DNA of 64,000 bases from CAYFTL01 sp964346145 (GTDB taxonomy: Bacteria > Bacillota > Clostridia > Christensenellales > Aristaeellaceae): contig CAYFTL010000008.1 of NCBI GenBank assembly GCA_964346145.1, forward strand, positions 9,353 through 73,352, given 5' to 3'. A program made the translations under genes and the position numbers. Position 1 is the stretch's first letter, and each line of letters opens with the position of its first letter. The notes beneath the pieces were generated by a model. It was not told the origin of the DNA, ran no database searches, and saw only the letters and a list, made by a program, of their open reading frames with translations. Below, piece by piece: positions 26,594 through 35,253 of this stretch.

Positions 26594-26708
26594 TATAATC
26601 CTTGCAAAGGCGGTGCGCTAAGGGTAGGGCGCTAATAAGCGTTAGATTAGGCGGGCAAATAAAACAAAAAAGATGGATGGTTTACAAATCAATTCATCTT
26701 TTTTTCGT
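26594..26708 (+). other. Possible small transcript between btu operon and XRE gene
   Basis: TATAAT at 26594-26599 (no good -35) and a hairpin AAAAAAGATG/CATCTTTTTT (around 26666-26704) with a T run bracket about 60 bases without a reading frame. This could be a small RNA, or the hairpin may be a second terminator. The evidence is thin. Confidence 0.25.
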
Positions 26709-26772
26709 ATGCTGAAGGCCTCAAACAACGATCGAATCAACCGCAAATTGATTTTTTTCAAGAACGCCTCTC

Positions 26773-26801
26773 TTGTGGAACGAAAAGCGCCTTGCTAAAA
26801 T
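26773..26801 (+). promoter_or_regulatory. Promoter of the XRE-TPR regulator gene
   Basis: TTGTGG (26773-26778), a 17-base spacer and TAAAAT (26796-26801) lie about 30 bases before ATG 26830. A TGATCA palindrome follows at once and might be an operator. Confidence 0.55.
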
Positions 26802-26829
26802 GTGATCACCGGAAAAGGAGGCGAACAGC

Positions 26830-27573
26830 ATGTTTATTGCCAAAAATCTAAAACGGATGCGGATCGATATGGGGTGGCCCCAAGAAGAGTTTGCTACACA
26901 CGTTGGAGTTAGCGGGCAGGCGGTTAGCAAATGGGAGCGCGATGAAAGCTACCCCGACATCACTCTGTTGCCAGGGTTGCCCCACTGCTTTGGGGTTACC
27001 GTTGATGAGCTGCTGGGGATGGGTGAAATCAAAGGGAAGATGTGGGGGGTGTACGAGCAGGGCAATGCGTTGAACGCCGAAGGCAGACACCGCGACGCGG
27101 CGGTGATTTTTGAGGGGGCATTAAAGGATTTTCCCGCCGATTTAGGACTAGCCGAGGCGCGCGCTGAAGCGTTGGCCATGGCAGGAGAGGGAATAGGCGG
27201 GGCCATTTTGGCCTGTGAGCGGATGTTGGAAAAGGGAGCCGGCGAGAAGCGCCGTGCCACGACGACGGCGGTGCTGTGCTTTCTTTATGATTCGACAGGG
27301 GAGAGGGAAAAGGCCGAAGCGCTGGCGCGCAACTGCCCTCATGCCCGCGAGAGCCGAGAGCTGCTGCTGCCCAACTTCCTGCCGCCGGCGGAAAGGGAGG
27401 CTTATCTGCGCAAACACCTGCCGGGAATTTTGGCCGCCATATGTGAACTGATCGATGGGAGAGCCGACACGCTTGAGGAAAAGCTTCGACAGATTGTGCT
27501 TGGAGCCTACGAAGAACCGATTGCCGTGGAGGCGGCCATCCTCAAAATCGATGCCTTTTTAAGCGAGAAATAA
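26830..27573 (+). CDS. XRE-family helix-turn-helix regulator with C-terminal repeat domain
   Basis: Residues 1-60 form a Cro/C1-type HTH: 'NLKRMRIDMGWPQEEFATHVGVSGQAVSKWERDESYPDITLL'. It ends with 'FGVTVDELLGM', the common form in Firmicute regulators. Residues 70-240 are helical and TPR-like ('GNALNAEGRHRDAAVIFEGALKDFP'). Such regulators often sense a ligand or peptide through the repeats; the target is unknown. AAAGGAGG precedes ATG 26830. The gene is alone, with promoter and hairpin on either side. Its GC-rich, repetitive 3' half differs a little from its neighbours. Confidence 0.85.
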   Translation: MFIAKNLKRMRIDMGWPQEEFATHVGVSGQAVSKWERDESYPDITLLPGLPHCFGVTVDELLGMGEIKGKMWGVYEQGNALNAEGRHRDAAVIFEGALKDFPADLGLAEARAEALAMAGEGIGGAILACERMLEKGAGEKRRATTTAVLCFLYDSTGEREKAEALARNCPHARESRELLLPNFLPPAEREAYLRKHLPGILAAICELIDGRADTLEEKLRQIVLGAYEEPIAVEAAILKIDAFLSEK

Positions 27574-27588
27574 TTGACAGACGTTAAA

Positions 27589-27624
27589 GAAAGAACCCGG
27601 CGCATCTAAATAGCACCGGATTCT
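27589..27624. terminator. Terminator between XRE gene and dipeptidase gene
   Basis: The imperfect stem AAGAACCCGG/CCGGATTCTT is followed by TTTT. It separates convergent genes and may act on both strands. Confidence 0.6.
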
Positions 27625-27637
27625 TTTGTATGGTGGT

Positions 27638-29086
27638 TTAAATCAGTTTGTCCAGCTCTACGATGGCCACCGCGTAAATCTCCAGCGCCTTGAGCAGATT
27701 GGGGATGTACAGCACCTCGTCGGGCTGGTGGGCGCCGCCGTGATTTTCGGGCAGGGCGAAGGGGGTCTCGGGCAGCGGAGCGGGTAACCCTGGGCCATAG
27801 GTAATGGCCATGTTCATCACCCGGGAATAGGTGCCGCCGCCCATGGTATAGGGTTCGGCCTCCATGCCGCTCAGCTGGGCGAAAATGTCGGCCAGCACCT
27901 GCGCCTTGGGATCCTTGGGGTCGATGTAGAAAGGGGAAGTGGTCTTCAGCATGCGCAGTTGCACATCGTTTTTCGCGCAAAACTGCTTGAGCGCCTCCTC
28001 CACCGCGGGGATGTCGGCGGCGATGCTCTGACGGCTGTCGATGTGCAGCACCAGCACACCCTCTTCCATATAGGCAACGCCCAGGTTCAGCGTGGTTTTG
28101 CCGCTGTCCGGATCCTCGCCGTCGATGCCCAACGCGATGCCGTAGCAGTCGGAAGTGATGTGGGCCAGCGTGCTCATGGCTTTGTGGGCCACCGGATCTA
28201 GCAGCTTGCTCTTTAACAACGCATTTGCCAATATGGCGAATGCGCTCTTGCCCTTTTCAGGATCGGCGGCGTGGGCCGACACTCCTTTGGCGCTCAAAAT
28301 GCAGCCATCGTCGGCCTGGGCGAGGGAAAGTTCATCGCCAAGCGTCACGCCATTTTGGCTGAGCGCGCCTTGGACGTCGGCGTAGCCTAGCGCCAGCTGA
28401 GTTTGGGCCCTTTCGGGAACCATGTTGTCGGCCAAGCCTCCGGAGAAGCTTTTAAGCACCGAACTATTTGAAATATCCAGCCCGATGTGGGCGCTGAGCG
28501 AGCCTTTTTGGGCGTAGTTTACCGGGAAGCCTGCGTCGGGCACCAGCGCAATGGCCGGGGGCACCTGGGTGTCCATAAAGTGTTGCAGATCTTGCATGCC
28601 GGTTTCCTCGGCCAAACCGCAGATCAACCGAAGGCCGTGCTTGAGGGGGACATTCAAATCCCGAAGCATCATCATGGCGTAAAGACCCATCACCGCAGGG
28701 CCCTTGTTGTCGCTCACTCCCCGGCCAACCAGCCAATCTTGGTGAGGGCGGCTGGCGGCGTAGGGCGGATATACCCAGCCGTCGCCTTCGGGCACCACAT
28801 CCAGATGGCCTACGATGGCGATGCTGTCCTGCACTTCGCCCATGCCGATGGAGCCGCAATATCCATCGTGATTGAGCGCATAGAAGCCTAGCTGCTCCCC
28901 GCGCTCGAGGGCAAAGTTGAGCATGTTGTCGCAATCCCGGCCAAAGGGCATGCCTTCCTCGGCCAGGTCGGCCCGGCTTACGCTGGGAATGCTGGCAAAG
29001 CGCTGGATATCGGCGATCATTCCTTCCTTGTGTTCCTCAATCCATTGGCGCACTTTTTCTAAAAAATTTTGGTCTATAGGGGTCAT
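27638..29086 (-). CDS. M20-family dipeptidase (PepV/Sapep-like)
   Basis: The protein of about 482 residues has the di-zinc M20 motifs: 'IVGHLDVVPEGDGW' (about residue 92), 'GRGVSDNKGP' with bridging Asp, 'CGLAEETGMQD' with catalytic Glu-Glu, 'VPDAGFPVNYAQKG' and 'MGGGTYSR' near the end. PepV-type enzymes remove the N-terminal residue from dipeptides in the cytoplasm. I chose ATG 29086, eight bases after AAAGGAG; a GTG six bases earlier is too close to the ribosome site. The lid domain (about 190-390) is complete, so it should be active. Confidence 0.9.
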   Translation of the reverse strand: MTPIDQNFLEKVRQWIEEHKEGMIADIQRFASIPSVSRADLAEEGMPFGRDCDNMLNFALERGEQLGFYALNHDGYCGSIGMGEVQDSIAIVGHLDVVPEGDGWVYPPYAASRPHQDWLVGRGVSDNKGPAVMGLYAMMMLRDLNVPLKHGLRLICGLAEETGMQDLQHFMDTQVPPAIALVPDAGFPVNYAQKGSLSAHIGLDISNSSVLKSFSGGLADNMVPERAQTQLALGYADVQGALSQNGVTLGDELSLAQADDGCILSAKGVSAHAADPEKGKSAFAILANALLKSKLLDPVAHKAMSTLAHITSDCYGIALGIDGEDPDSGKTTLNLGVAYMEEGVLVLHIDSRQSIAADIPAVEEALKQFCAKNDVQLRMLKTTSPFYIDPKDPKAQVLADIFAQLSGMEAEPYTMGGGTYSRVMNMAITYGPGLPAPLPETPFALPENHGGAHQPDEVLYIPNLLKALEIYAVAIVELDKLI

Positions 29087-29371
29087 GTCCACATCTCCTT
29101 TAGCAAACTATCACTGCAGATAAGTATACACGCGTCGTGCTGTGGTTGCAAACGCTTTTGCTCACAAATTGGCCTGGATAATCCTGATTTTTTGAAAAAA
29201 TAGAGTGGCAGCGTTTGCTTTGGCACAGTCTGCTGATACAAATCCACAACAAAACAAGATTTTAAGGGGTTTAGGGCAAAATAAGATTGGCGCGGCGCGT
29301 AGTAAATGATACAATGTATAATAAGAAAATGTGGCAAGATTGAACATTGCCCGGAAGAAGAGGTGCTTTTC

Positions 29372-30769
29372 ATGAGTTTTTTTGGCGATGACTACCTGTT
29401 GACTACCTCGGCGGCTGAAACGTTGTTTAACGACTATGCCCAGCATATGCCGATTTTCGATTACCACAACCATTTGCCTGTGGACGAAATCTATGAAAAT
29501 AAGCGCTACGAAACCATCACTGAGTTGTGGCTGGCGGCCGACCACTACAAGTGGCGCGCGATGCGTGCGGCCGGCATCGAAGAAAAATACGTTACCGGAG
29601 ATGGGGATCCCCTCACCAAGTTTAAAATGTGGGGGCGCACGGTGGAGCGCCTGATCGGCTGCCCGCTGTACGATTGGACCCATTTGGAACTGCAGCGCTA
29701 TTTCGGCATCGAAGATCCGTTGACCGAGCAGAGCGCCGAAGACATCTACAAGCGTGCCAACAAAATGCTTGCAGGCGATGAGTTCACGGCCCAAGCGCTG
29801 CTCAAGCGCATGAACGTAAAGGCGCTGTGCACCACCGACGATCCCTGTGACGATTTGGCCATTCACCTAAAAATTAAGCAAAACCCCATCGGTATCCACG
29901 TGCTGCCTGCCTTCCGGCCCGACAGCGCGCTCAATGCCGCGGCTCCCGGCTTTGGCCAGTACCTGAAGCAGCTGGGTGCGGCCAACGGGGTGGACATTCA
30001 AGGCTTTGAAGATGTAAAGGCTGCGCTGATGGTGGCTATGGACCGGTTTGCCAGCGCGGGCTGTTTGCTGAGCGACCATGGATTTGTGGATTTTGCTTAC
30101 ACACTGGACTTTAGCCGAGCCGACGCGGCAGTGAAAGCTGCGATGGGCGGCACCGTTTCCAAGGAAGACGCGGTCAGCTACCAAAGCGCGCTGCTCAAGT
30201 TCTTGGCCGGCGAATATGTACGCCGGGGTTGGGGCATGCAGATTCACACCGGCGCCCTGAGGAGCGGCAACCAGCGCGGCGCACGCGAAACCGGCATGGT
30301 CAACGGTTACGATTCGGTGGGCAACATTACCACCCCAGCCGAACTCAGCCGCTTCCTAAACGATATCAACGAGGCAGGTCTGCTGCCCAACACCGTGCTC
30401 TACCCATTGAACCCCAACGACAACCCGGTGATGGCCACCATGGCGGTGTCCTTTGCCGAGGCCGGCGTACCCGGCAAGGTGCAGCTGGGCAGCGGCTGGT
30501 GGTTTAACGACACCCAGCGCGGCATCCGCAATCAGCTGACCGAGTGTATGGAAAACGGCCTGCTCACCGGCTTTGTGGGCATGTTGACCGACAGCCGCAG
30601 CTTTACCTCCTTCACTCGCCACGAATTCTTCCGCCGCATTTTGTGCGGAATGCTGGGCGAGATCATCGACCGGGGAGAATATCCCCAGGACGATATCGAG
30701 ATCATCGGTTCGATGGTTGAGGACATCTGCTACAACAACGCGGTGCGCTTCTTCAATTTGAAAGACTAA
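29372..30769 (+). CDS. uxaC: Glucuronate isomerase
   Basis: The 465-residue enzyme interconverts glucuronate and fructuronate (and galacturonate and tagaturonate). It starts 'MSFFGDDYLLTTSAAETLFNDYAQHMPIFDYHNHLPVDEIYENK', in which 'DYHNHL' holds metal histidines. Further family blocks are 'LCTTDDPCDDLAIH', 'GCLLSDHGF', 'QIHTGALRSGN' and 'GWWFNDTQRG'. The length is normal. A possible -10 box (TATAAT, 29317-29322) lies upstream, but no -35. No other uronate genes are adjacent, which is unusual for uxaC. Confidence 0.95.
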   Translation: MSFFGDDYLLTTSAAETLFNDYAQHMPIFDYHNHLPVDEIYENKRYETITELWLAADHYKWRAMRAAGIEEKYVTGDGDPLTKFKMWGRTVERLIGCPLYDWTHLELQRYFGIEDPLTEQSAEDIYKRANKMLAGDEFTAQALLKRMNVKALCTTDDPCDDLAIHLKIKQNPIGIHVLPAFRPDSALNAAAPGFGQYLKQLGAANGVDIQGFEDVKAALMVAMDRFASAGCLLSDHGFVDFAYTLDFSRADAAVKAAMGGTVSKEDAVSYQSALLKFLAGEYVRRGWGMQIHTGALRSGNQRGARETGMVNGYDSVGNITTPAELSRFLNDINEAGLLPNTVLYPLNPNDNPVMATMAVSFAEAGVPGKVQLGSGWWFNDTQRGIRNQLTECMENGLLTGFVGMLTDSRSFTSFTRHEFFRRILCGMLGEIIDRGEYPQDDIEIIGSMVEDICYNNAVRFFNLKD

Positions 30770-30935
30770 CATATATTTACCCTCTGCCATATAAGGCGGG
30801 GGGTTTTTGATTTTTGACTATAAAAACTCGGAAACGGCAATGCTTTGGCATGGATCGCGATAGATGACGGTATGTTTTTTGTGCCCAAGCCGGGCGGCGC
30901 AAAAGGGTTCAAAAGAAAAAGGGCAAAAACAAAAG

Positions 30936-30969
30936 CCGTGAAAACCTTATTTCTCAAAGGTTTTCACGG
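30936..30969 (-). terminator. Terminator of the superoxide reductase gene
   Basis: CCGTGAAAACCTT pairs with AAGGTTTTCACGG and, on the minus strand, is followed by a T-rich stretch. It lies 40 bases after the stop at 31009. The short region between uxaC and this hairpin has no gene. Confidence 0.8.
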
Positions 30970-31008
30970 TTTAATGATATGGCTGTTGTGCAGCGAAGGC
31001 CTAACGCG

Positions 31009-31470
31009 CTATTCTGCCCCGGGCTCAATGCACCCTTCGGGGAACTCTGCCGAGCAAGCGGTTTCGTTGATATCGAATGCGTTGCTGGGCAAGGTGGAGG
31101 TGTCGGCCTTCCAAAGTCCGTGCAGGTTGCAGTAGGCATATACCTCCAACACCTCATTGGCCGGGAGAGAAAACGTTGCTTCGGGCGGATCGTTGGGCGA
31201 TAGGTCGCGGTAGATGCCGCCGGCCAGCGTTTTGATGAAGATCCATTCGATGAAGTGGGCATCAAGCATGGGATGGGGCGCGCTGCCCACCCGCACGACG
31301 ATTTGACCGTCTTCTTCGGTGACCACCGGCACATGCTTTTCGGATGCCGCATCGGTGGTGTTGGGGGTTAATAAGTTTAATTCGTCTCCAATATATTCAG
31401 CAGAAACTCCCATGTTGAGAAAAACCTGATTGGAATCCTTTTTACCATAAAACTTCAACACAATTCTCAC
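31009..31470 (-). CDS. Superoxide reductase (desulfoferrodoxin family) without N-terminal iron site
   Basis: The 153-residue protein has the complete SOR catalytic domain: 'EKHVPVV' (Glu44-Lys45-His46), 'HPMLDAHFIEWI' (His66, His72) and 'YCNLHGLWK' (Cys114, His117). Together these hold the Fe(His)4Cys centre that reduces superoxide to peroxide in anaerobes. The first 40 residues still follow the desulforedoxin domain ('LKFYGKKDSNQV...YIGDELNLLTPNTTDAA'), but all four iron-binding cysteines are replaced. It therefore resembles class III SORs, such as that of Treponema pallidum, with only the catalytic iron. Confidence 0.9.
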   Translation of the reverse strand: MRIVLKFYGKKDSNQVFLNMGVSAEYIGDELNLLTPNTTDAASEKHVPVVTEEDGQIVVRVGSAPHPMLDAHFIEWIFIKTLAGGIYRDLSPNDPPEATFSLPANEVLEVYAYCNLHGLWKADTSTLPSNAFDINETACSAEFPEGCIEPGAE

Positions 31471-31658
31471 CTTCCTATTCTGTGTTACACACTATATACC
31501 TTGGTAAAAAGCCGTTCAAACACCGATGTTGAAGATTTTTTAAATATCGGTACAAACTTTGTTGTCCGGCGCGGAGTGGATGGATTGTCGATCGGTTGTG
31601 CTGATTTTGGATAAGTAAGGCCAACAAGGGAAGAGGGGGGAGCATTTGCTGTTGCGCT

Positions 31659-31975
31659 CTAGATGACGACGGCGGTGCCCGATGCGGTCACCATCAGCAT
31701 GCTACCGGCCTCGCCCAACACTTCGTAGTCGATGTCTACGCCCACGATGGCGTTTGCCCCAACTGGGCGGCGCGCTCTTCCATTTCGGCCAGTGCCGTTT
31801 CCCGGGCGGAGATCAGCTCTTCTTCGTAGCTGCCCGAGCGGCCGCCAAAAAAGTTGGTCAGTCCGGCGGCAAAGTCCTTAACAAAGTTTACGCCATTAAT
31901 CACTTCGCCCACCACAATGCCTTTGTATTCGCGTATGGGGCGCCCTTCGATGTTGGGTGTTGTCGTAACAATCAT
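31659..31975 (-). pseudogene. YbjQ/UPF0145 heavy-metal-binding domain protein, frameshifted
   Basis: The frame starts 'MIVTTTPNIEGRPIREYKGIVVGEVI' and continues to 'MEERAAQLG', typical of YbjQ-like proteins of about 105 residues. It then runs out of frame at the G/C run 31757-31760. Adding one base restores 'QLGANAIVGVDIDYEVLG', then 'MLMVTASGTAVVI' and a TAG stop at 31659-31661. The whole span of 317 bases is 2 modulo 3, as expected for one lost base. The family forms pentameric bundles with a proposed metal-binding role. The gene would be normal if the base is a sequencing loss. Confidence 0.8.
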
Positions 31976-32025
31976 ATGAAACCTCCAAAAATATTTTATA
32001 TATAATATGCCCTGCGTATGGTACG

Positions 32026-32562
32026 TCAGCCTTCGCTTTGTGTGTGGGTCTTTCGGCTCAACGCCAGCACGATTTGGATGAACCGGGTTTTCCCTTCGGT
32101 ATATTGGGCGCGATCATCCGCATATTCCTTGGCCAGTTGCAGCTTTAACTCGCCGTAGCGAGTGGCCCAATCGGGATGGGCGTTCAGATAATCCCGAAAA
32201 GCGAGGTTGTCGATCAGGTTGGGATGGTTGGGCCCATAACAATGAATGTGGTGGGTGGACAGATCCCCATCCCGGTATTTTACAAAGAAGCAGCGGCCGG
32301 GGATGCCGGCCTCGCCTTTGTGTTGGTAGCCGTGAAATGCCATGGCCTGTAGGTCGATGGTTGCCGGGTCGGTCAAAACGACAGCCACATCCAAAATGGG
32401 CTTGGCTACAATGCCAGATATGGCGGTGCTGCCGATGTGGTGCACATCCAGCACATTGCCGCCTAAAATGGTGAGCAGCTGGCAACGGGTTTGTTCAAAC
32501 AAATCGTGCCAGTGATCGTCGTGTGGTGCGAGTATTACACCGGTTCTGGAAACGCCGAGCAT
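32026..32562 (-). CDS. GrpB family protein (UPF0157, nucleotidyltransferase-like)
   Basis: The 178-residue protein has the GrpB/UPF0157 layout: 'VILAPHDDHWHDLFEQ', 'DVHHIGSTAISGIVAKPILDVAVVL' (the Gly-Ser nucleotidyltransferase-like core with Asp), 'CFFVKYRDGDLSTHHIHCY' and 'FRDYLNAHPDWATRYGELK'. The activity is unproven for the family, but the fold is of the nucleotidyltransferase group. A close look-alike is the C-terminal domain of some CoaE proteins. It stands alone between the YbjQ-like gene and the large ATPase gene. Confidence 0.88.
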   Translation of the reverse strand: MLGVSRTGVILAPHDDHWHDLFEQTRCQLLTILGGNVLDVHHIGSTAISGIVAKPILDVAVVLTDPATIDLQAMAFHGYQHKGEAGIPGRCFFVKYRDGDLSTHHIHCYGPNHPNLIDNLAFRDYLNAHPDWATRYGELKLQLAKEYADDRAQYTEGKTRFIQIVLALSRKTHTQSEG

Positions 32563-32642
32563 GGCCAGACCTCCCTTTCAAGTGGCAACCACACTGCTAT
32601 TATTTAGACGGGTGCGCCGGGTGAAATGTTCAAACCGTCTGC

Positions 32643-35060
32643 CTAGTCTTGGCCTTGGCTTAAAAACTTGATGCGCTTGTTGCACCGGGGCATTTTTGTA
32701 AACAGGTAGGAAAGCTCGCTGCGCTCGGCCGGAGATGCGCTGAGCCAAAGTCCGGATACCGCCCGTTGGCTGAGCGCCCAATCGAGCACCTCCGCCGGGG
32801 TGCATTGCATCAGCGGGATTACCGCGGCGCAGTATTCCCAAACCGCTTTTAAAGTGCGGCGTGTCAAGGTCAAGCCGGCTTTGTCCAGCTTTTGGCGAAG
32901 CTCTTTTAAATGCAGCTCTACTTCGCCAGGCACCGGCTGATCGGGGCTGAAGAGCGCCTTGAGCTTGCGCAGGCCCACGGTGCCCTCGGGCGCCTCCCAA
33001 TCGCTTTGGGCATCGCTGCGCCAATCTTCGCTGGCGGGCAAGCCTTCAAAGTGGATGGAGAATGCGCGATCGGCCAGCGCGGCAGCGGGGCGCGCCTGGC
33101 CCAGTTCGAGAATCAGCCGCAAAGCCTTGGGTAGTTCTAAGGCCTGGTTGCCGCAGCGAATCAGACGGGGACCATATTCTTCGCTCAGGCCGAAAAAGCC
33201 CGAGGCGTAGCCGGCCGCGTCGCTGTAGCCGGCGTTGTTAATCAATAAAAGCGAAGGTGCCAGACCCTCGTGCTGGCTTAGCAACCGGTAGACCGCAGGA
33301 TCTGTAGGCACCACCAGGCCGTCGCTCAGCTGGCGAAACAGCATTTGCTGGGCGGTGTGCCAATCGGGTTGTGCTTGAATTTCGCAAAAACACGCTAAAT
33401 TTTCGCGATAAATACCCAGCACTTGTGCGCTCATGCGCACCGCAGCGCTCTTGCCGCTGCCCGGCAAGCCCGAAAGCAACAATATGGGGCTGAGGGCCAG
33501 GCAGGTTAACAGGTTGACCGCCTCGTCGTGGCTGAGCTTCCAACCGGCGCATTCAAAGCGGATGCGCAGATCGCTGAGCAGTTCCCCGGCCGAAACTTCG
33601 CGCAGCATCGGCGGAGACGGGGGTTCCAAATCGCCGGTGTGAGCCAGGGAGATGAAGGCGTGGCGGGCTTTTTGATCGATCAGCTGGGAGGCCAATCGCT
33701 TTTCAAGGCTCTGGTTGAGCTCGCCTTCGATGGTGGATTTGGTTTGTGCCAGGCTGTCCCGGGCTGCCTGGGCCCGGCTTTCCAGGGCTTGAATGGAAGC
33801 CTTGAGCTGGTCGGCCTTGGCCTCCAGCCGGCGCACTTCCCGTTTGTTCTGTTCCCGCAGCTCGTCCATCAGCTGGTTGCGGGTGTCGGTGTGCTTCAGG
33901 CGCAGCTCGTCAATTTCGCCGATCAGCTTAAGCCGCTCGGCCTCCAGCGCGGTCATTTGCTGTTCTAAACTCAGCTGTTCCTTAGATTTGGAGGCCGGCT
34001 GTTCGCCCAACCATAGCTTAAGGTTTTCCCGGTTCTGGCCTTCGGGGAACATGGCCTCCAGCAGGGTTTGGCGCGCTTCGGGCTGGTACCACACGTTGCC
34101 CAGCGCGTCCAGCGCCTCCTTGACCGGGTCCTGGGCGGGCATGCCGCTCACATCTTCGGGCACCGGGTGCCCCAGCTGATCCATGCGCGCCTGGGTCCAC
34201 TTATCGTCCACGATTTCCGACAGGCTGCGCCTGCGCGTTGGCGCAGGGATAGGGCGCTGTAGCAAATTATTGCGGGAGATCCAGGCTTTCTCCTTTGTTT
34301 TTTCGGTTTCTTGAGTTGGTTCCTGTGGGGAGGCGGCAGCAGGAGATGCCGCTTTGTCTGTGGTGATGCTTTCGGTTTGCTGCTGCTTGGGCTCGGCGGT
34401 TTGAGCCTGTTGCTCGGCCGGTTTTTGTTGCTCGGCCAGGTTTGCGTTCCAATTGCAGTACAAGCTGACATTCAACCCGGGCTCCAGCTGCAAATCAAAA
34501 ATGTGTTTGCAGGCTTCCTCCAGCGGAAAAGTGCTCAGGGAAGGTTCGGCAAGCAACTCAATTTCGTGTGCCGTTTCGCCTTCGCGCCAAGCAAATGGAC
34601 CGATCAGCTGCTGAGCGCTGCGCGCCATGACCAAGGTCGAACCTGGCAACGCATCTACGTAGGCGATGGATGCACCGTCGTCCATGGTGACCACTTCGGC
34701 CAGCAGCGCAGTTTTGGGCGGTTTGCGCACCGCGTCGGAATAGACGATCTGCTCGTTGCGTTCATCCCGGTCGGGCCGGTAGTTTTTGTTTAGGCGTAGC
34801 TTAGGGCGTTCGCCATCGCCCGTGCATAAATCCAAAACGCAGTAGCGGCCTAGGGCGCGCATACGTTTTTTAAAGCGCATGGACTCTTTTTTATCGGGCA
34901 CCACGCGCACAAAGCCATCTTGTGGGCATTCGCGCTCAATGTTTGGGATGAGCTCGCACCGGTCCGCACCCGAGCACAGCAGCGGGCGAACCCTGAAATA
35001 TCCTTTTTCGCGATTGTCTTGTTGAAGGTAGCCTATACAATGCTTGCCATTCAGCGTCAT
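32643..35060 (-). CDS. Large McrB-like AAA ATPase with coiled coil, function unknown
   Basis: The 805-residue protein has a beta-rich N-terminal region (about 1-200) and a Gln/Glu/Thr/Ala-rich linker (about 205-265). A long coiled coil follows (about 365-465, 'LEAERLKLIGEIDELRLKHTDTR'), then a P-loop NTPase with Walker A 'LSGLPGSGKS' near residue 530. 'LPKALRLILELGQARPAAALADRAFSIHFE' resembles the sensor/arginine-finger region of McrB-type AAA proteins. The Walker B stretch reads 'SLLLINNAG', so the usual Asp-Glu is replaced. No McrC-like nuclease or other partner lies next to it. The ATG at 35060 follows CAGAGGAG. It may be a defence or remodelling ATPase; this is inference. Confidence 0.6.
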   Translation of the reverse strand: MTLNGKHCIGYLQQDNREKGYFRVRPLLCSGADRCELIPNIERECPQDGFVRVVPDKKESMRFKKRMRALGRYCVLDLCTGDGERPKLRLNKNYRPDRDERNEQIVYSDAVRKPPKTALLAEVVTMDDGASIAYVDALPGSTLVMARSAQQLIGPFAWREGETAHEIELLAEPSLSTFPLEEACKHIFDLQLEPGLNVSLYCNWNANLAEQQKPAEQQAQTAEPKQQQTESITTDKAASPAAASPQEPTQETEKTKEKAWISRNNLLQRPIPAPTRRRSLSEIVDDKWTQARMDQLGHPVPEDVSGMPAQDPVKEALDALGNVWYQPEARQTLLEAMFPEGQNRENLKLWLGEQPASKSKEQLSLEQQMTALEAERLKLIGEIDELRLKHTDTRNQLMDELREQNKREVRRLEAKADQLKASIQALESRAQAARDSLAQTKSTIEGELNQSLEKRLASQLIDQKARHAFISLAHTGDLEPPSPPMLREVSAGELLSDLRIRFECAGWKLSHDEAVNLLTCLALSPILLLSGLPGSGKSAAVRMSAQVLGIYRENLACFCEIQAQPDWHTAQQMLFRQLSDGLVVPTDPAVYRLLSQHEGLAPSLLLINNAGYSDAAGYASGFFGLSEEYGPRLIRCGNQALELPKALRLILELGQARPAAALADRAFSIHFEGLPASEDWRSDAQSDWEAPEGTVGLRKLKALFSPDQPVPGEVELHLKELRQKLDKAGLTLTRRTLKAVWEYCAAVIPLMQCTPAEVLDWALSQRAVSGLWLSASPAERSELSYLFTKMPRCNKRIKFLSQGQD

Positions 35061-35096
35061 AGCAACGTCTCCTCTGGGTTATTCCGGTTAATATAA

Positions 35097-35127
35097 CAAA
35101 AAGCTGCCCACACCAGCGTAGGCAGCT
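35097..35127 (-). terminator. Terminator of the ktr operon
   Basis: AGCTGCC (35102-35108) pairs with GGCAGCT (35121-35127) and is followed on the minus strand by five T. It lies between the ktrA stop and the large ATPase gene. Confidence 0.7.
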
Positions 35128-35253
35128 AACTCGCTACTTTTGTACAGATTGGGTTAACTTTATTATAAAAAAGTTCGTGGGCAACGTCAAGCGCAAACCG
35201 AGGCGATAAGCCTTATAAAACGGTATAAATCCTGTGTGGCAAGGTCAATCGAC

